From Nemertoderma westbladi (Eukaryota > Xenacoelomorpha > Nemertodermatida > Nemertodermatidae): a DNA stretch of 20,306 nucleotides. A program made the position numbers and the translations under genes. The stretch is taken from positions 1-20,306 of the forward strand of contig JAUCBJ010007666.1 of NCBI GenBank assembly GCA_032718475.1, written 5' to 3'. Below are positions 17,161 through 20,306 of the stretch, one piece after another. Positions within the stretch are counted from its first letter, which is position 1. Each line of letters opens with the position of its first letter. Below the pieces are notes generated by a model. It searched no databases. It worked only from the letters and a program-made list of their open reading frames with translations, and was not told the DNA's origin.

Positions 17161-17795
17161 TGAAAACATTAAACTTTCTATATTAGTGATACCGGTAGTA
17201 TATTTTATTTATTTATATTGTAATTAATATTACAATTAATATTTATTGTTTTAATTATTTGTCTAATATTGAATAAAGTATTGTTCATTGTGTATGGTGA
17301 AACATCTAAACTAAATTATTTACAACACTTAAAGACATATTTCATTAGTTATACATGCATTATTTCATCATCAGATGGAGAGATATTCAGATGTAAAAAA
17401 AGAATAACAGCCTGTAAAGAAATTATATTGTTTTTATAACCAGACAAGTCCAGCTGCAACATTTAATATTTATTATGAGATTATTTATATAACAATTATC
17501 AGTTATCTGAATTCCCAGACTGATTTAAATGTTGGATTGGTGAAAATATTAAACTTTATATTTTGATTTGGAAAAATTATTGAATTGTCCAGTTTGCAAA
17601 TGTGTACAAATAAAAAAGAATTATTTATGTCGTCTGAAAATACATTTCATAGCTTATATATGCAAATGTTACAAAACAATAACAGCTGTACAACTGTAAG
17701 GAAATTAAATATTGTTTGTATAAACAGATATGTCCTAACTGTATAATGTTTACTAGAAGATTATTTACATCACGATTGTTATCTGAAATATTATT
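17161..17795 (+). repeat. Diverged tandem duplication, ~250-350-bp copies
   Basis: Copy A (17161-17517) and copy B (17541-17795) share ordered landmarks: TGAAAA(C/T)ATTAAACTTT at the start, AATTATTTA, CATATTTCATTAG against CATTTCATAG, AATAACAG, GTAA(A/G)GAAATTA, ATATTGTTT, and GATTATTTA(T/C)AT with TTATCTGAA at the end. Copy A is longer, mainly through AT-rich insertions. No coding frame is conserved between them, so this is an old non-coding duplication. Confidence 0.75.
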
Positions 17796-19273
17796 ACATA
17801 AAAAAAGCAGAAATCAAGGCCAAACCATACTGTCGGTATAGAAAACTGAATAATTAGTATTATTCCGAATAGGAAATCTATATGATACTTGTGTGAGAAT
17901 GCAGTTTGTTATTTATTGTGTTTTCATTGTCAGACTTCAACATCAAAAATAACTACATCCACATGTCACCGATATTGAAATAGAGTTTTGTTGTTTGCTA
18001 ACTGATATGCCCGGGCTGCAGCCCTGGGATTGGTTAATGAGCTATTATTTGATTGGACGTTGAAATCATTAAGGAATGGAAAGAGGGGTCGAACTACTAG
18101 TGTTAAAGGTTTATACTCAGTTGGCAGGCAGGTATAGAAAGTGTTCCAAACGGCTGTAAGGAATGGAGAAATTGGGTGAAATCATGTAAGGATTATCTGC
18201 CTAGTAAACGGTTCATTCATTGTCAGGTGAATGAAAAAAATCTATACGAATAGCAGTCAGTATACCTACATATATTTAGAGTGGAAATAATGTTGTATAA
18301 GGAATCGTTTTACACACCATTTTCTCCTTGATTTTTCCGATCGAATAGATTATAATAATAAAGTTTTACTGGTAGTATTTAATATTACAATTCATTCATT
18401 TTAAATTCATATTTAAAAGCATTTCGCAATATTATGTAAACATAAAAGCTCAAATGAAATAAAATCTTAATTTTTGTAATGTCACTAATAATGTAATGTC
18501 AATGAAACTACACATTGAGATGCTAAGCCAGCTTAACAAAAACATTTTGTCACCATCATGTAATCCATAATTGTCAAGCGTAATGCAGCGTGCATCAAGA
18601 ATGCTAGGGCGGCTTATCAACAAAGATGCACTGCTCAGCCCTGTATAAACAATAGTCCATGGGCCAGCGAGCATAGGGGATACTTTTTGGTAACCACCCG
18701 GAACTTATATTTTTGGGAAGACCTAGCTTCTGGCCATTTATTTTGATATGATAACAAATCTAAATCGGTAGCTGACTTGGTGTTATCACCGGTTGTCATG
18801 GAAATGGCAAAATAACAAACATGCTGTAGTAGTTTAAGAACCCAATATAAATTATTCGCGTCTTCTGAAAAAGATAGCTACTGGTCTAACAATTCTAAAT
18901 GTGTCATACAATTCTGGAATATAATTATTGTTGCCATAGGAGCGCTGCTAAATTAAAACTGGCATGTTTTAGAAAAATAGCTACCATTTTAGAACAATAT
19001 AATTATTTTAAAAACTAATTGCCACATGTTGTTGAATACTAGTTTTGGAAAATTTTGGTATACTGAGAGCGAAACTTGTTTTGTTATAACGGTTATATAT
19101 GGTACCAAAGTTATACCCATGTATGAAATCTTTTTCTTTATCAACATTTTAATCTCATTTCACTCTGTTTCAAAATTATGACAAAATATTTAGGTCAATG
19201 AAAAGCAATCAATCATAATGTCACTACAATACAATACTTTAAAATAACAAGTGACATCTAAATAGTATTTCAG
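17796..19273. other. AT-rich non-coding stretch
   Basis: No supported gene. CCCGGGCTGCAGCCCTGGG near 18009 contains a 12-nt perfect palindrome. A minus-strand 74-codon ORF at 18450-18674 has no recognisable domain. If the candidate exons at 19274-19467 belong to a plus-strand gene, this stretch would be intron or hold upstream exons that I could not identify. Confidence 0.4.
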
Positions 19274-19467
19274 ACACCACTCCTTCACAGGTTACCATGA
19301 CAACAGATGCAATTAAAGATGACGCAGATGCACACTATCAAACATATTACTTGACACCTACCACAAAAGAAGGTTAGTATTAACTTTAGCATATATATTT
19401 ATCATCATTGTTCCTAGATGATTTCTGTAAAGATGATTCCCTCTATAATGACATTTTTGAATACTAA
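19274..19467 (+). CDS. Candidate last two exons of a spliced gene (tyrosine-rich tail)
   Basis: Exon A (19274-19372) follows TAGTATTTCAG and ends at AAG|GTTAGT. Exon B starts at 19418 after TTGTTCCTAG and ends in TAA at 19465-19467; the 45-nt intron has GT-AG ends. Only one frame of exon A is open. It ends one base into a codon, and exon B continues that frame to its stop, so phases agree; exon A is a symmetric 1-1 exon of 99 nt. The peptide is hydrophilic, acidic and tyrosine-rich (HYQTYYLTP, DDFCKDDSLYNDIFEY) and looks like a cytoplasmic receptor tail. SLYNDI fits the ITIM consensus (S/I/V/L-x-Y-x-x-I/V/L). A poly(A) signal follows 13 bp after the stop. No upstream exon, membrane segment or family is identified. 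Chance assembly is possible but would need several coincidences. Confidence 0.45.
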
Positions 19468-19480
19468 ATCCACTTTATTT

Positions 19481-19486
19481 AATAAA
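19481..19486 (+). terminator. Polyadenylation signal AATAAA
   Basis: Canonical AATAAA 13 bp past the TAA of the candidate terminal exon. Weak on its own in AT-rich DNA; it gains weight from position. The 3' UTR would be very short. Confidence 0.4.
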
Positions 19487-19950
19487 TACTTAATTAGGTA
19501 TGTAAGTATTCTTAGTTGGTATGATGTCATAAGAGGAAATGGAGTATTCATAGTCCAGGGATGTACTCTGTGATATATTTTTGGTAGATCCTAAACAAAA
19601 CATTTTAATTGTAGTTATACAATATATTATTTCAAAAAATAATATTTTAAATGAAATCATGGATCACAGCGTAAGACAATATATTCTTCAGCAAATTGTA
19701 ATTTAAAAGGGGAATGCTTATTCCAATTAGCCAATAATAATTAATTGCTTATTCTTTAATCTACGTTGACTGACTATACATACACTATATATATCCTATA
19801 CTCTTATTTTTTCCACGAGAGTTAAACAAATAACAAACAAAATTGTTCTAGAACACTTTTTTGTGTATAAAATAAACAACAACATAACAGTTTATAAGAA
19901 ATTACCGAGAATCTGAAAGTCTCATAGAACATCAACTTGAAACCGATTAA
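19487..19950. other. No recognisable gene
   Basis: AT-rich sequence downstream of the candidate gene end. No open frame, RNA gene or repeat array stands out. Confidence 0.5.
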
Positions 19951-20306
19951 CGCCCCAATCCCCACATATTTGTACCATTATGTTGTTTTCATATCTGCAT
20001 AAGGTCGAAATATAAGATGGACACCGAAATTCGGCATTCTAAAACATTAACACGCAGTATCCATGGACACGGTCGCAATCCAAAACAAATTACAATCCGA
20101 AAACTAAATAATAACATAATAGCGTTGGTTCCATCTCATTGGCTCCAACAGTACCAACAGTCCATAAATTACAATAGGGCACTAAGGGTAGGGTTTATAT
20201 TACAATACGTTATTCTACTTGGAGATGAGATCCACACTTTTGATAAACCTGGTAGTTCAGGGCATCACACAACGCAACAAGTAACAACACTGTTATGTCT
20301 TTATCT
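19951..20306 (+). other. Reading frame open to the window edge, unrecognised
   Basis: After a TAA at 19948 one plus-strand frame stays open for 118 codons to the last base, with an ATG at 20017 giving 96 codons without a stop. The predicted peptide begins MDTEIRHSKTLTRSIHGHGR and shows no domain, signal peptide or membrane segment I recognise. An open run this long is uncommon in this AT-rich sequence. TTACAAT words recur within it (about 20089, 20169, 20200), which suggests a repeat family instead of a gene. It is incomplete at the right edge. Confidence 0.25.

Noticed and set aside
18001-18110. tRNA-like box B (GGGTCGAACTAC)
   Set aside because: No box A at suitable distance and no cloverleaf fold.
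18450-18674. 74-codon minus-strand ORF with a faint resemblance to a retroelement integrase tail
   Set aside because: The resemblance rests on a few residues (SPMLAGPW), with no neighbouring retroelement motifs.
19027-19194. 55-codon plus-strand ORF with a hydrophobic stretch, as a membrane exon of the candidate receptor
   Set aside because: No donor site in the right phase joins it to the exon at 19274, and it ends in its own stop; AT-rich codons make hydrophobic runs common.

Overview
The window reads as non-coding, repeat-dense, AT-rich DNA from an animal genome. The eukaryotic signs are: LINE-type reverse transcriptase remains; a Polinton/Maverick-type (adintovirus-like) polymerase and packaging-ATPase relic; a tandem CHHC zinc-finger protein of the GTSF1 (piRNA-pathway) family; a probable pair of spliced 3'-terminal exons with a 45-nt GT-AG intron and AATAAA signal; and a 6-kb minisatellite. 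I see no bacterial operons, ribosome binding sites, tRNA genes or rRNA. The species cannot be named from the sequence; an invertebrate is the best guess.

Left third (1-6127): about 500 bp of possibly coding but unrecognised, frame-broken sequence; small foldback and direct repeats; a clean 415-bp non-autonomous DNA transposon at 3291-3705, with ~170-195-bp terminal inverted repeats and an 11-bp direct flanking repeat (Mutator-like in architecture); a decayed non-LTR retrotransposon reverse transcriptase on the minus strand (about 4200-4885) ending against a tRNA-like/SINE-like scrap; a G22 homopolymer; and a perfect 40-nt palindrome.

Middle (6128-12786): a minisatellite of roughly 180-190 units of 31 bp, with a 35-bp variant carrying an extra TAAC and a rarer 27-bp variant. 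It has higher-order structure: a ~1.54-kb block at 6555-8095 recurs almost base for base at 8223-9763 (offset 1,668), and part recurs again at an offset near 1,359-1,390. A 420-bp unrelated segment with G-quadruplex-capable tracts splits the array, and six further units follow it.

Right third (12787-20306): two ~250-290-bp direct repeats (13568-13850 and 14494-14740) flank a TATA box and an intact 87-codon GTSF1-like ORF. Immediately to the right, on the minus strand, lies the Polinton-like relic: PolB (exonuclease motif III, polymerase motifs A, B and C), frame-broken twice. An internal deletion then joins polymerase motif C in frame to the Walker B half of a packaging ATPase. This is followed by a possible small membrane ORF and a short basic ORF that may be a core-protein-like gene. 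Beyond it are an AT-rich diverged tandem duplication, a candidate receptor-tail gene end with an ITIM-like tyrosine motif (19274-19467, plus strand), and a reading frame that stays open to the window edge (from 19951).

The genes do not form one pathway. This is a mobile-element graveyard with one possibly functional small gene of the element-silencing pathway inserted in it. The mobile-element proteins are broken; the CHHC ORF and the two-exon gene end are the parts that still look intact.
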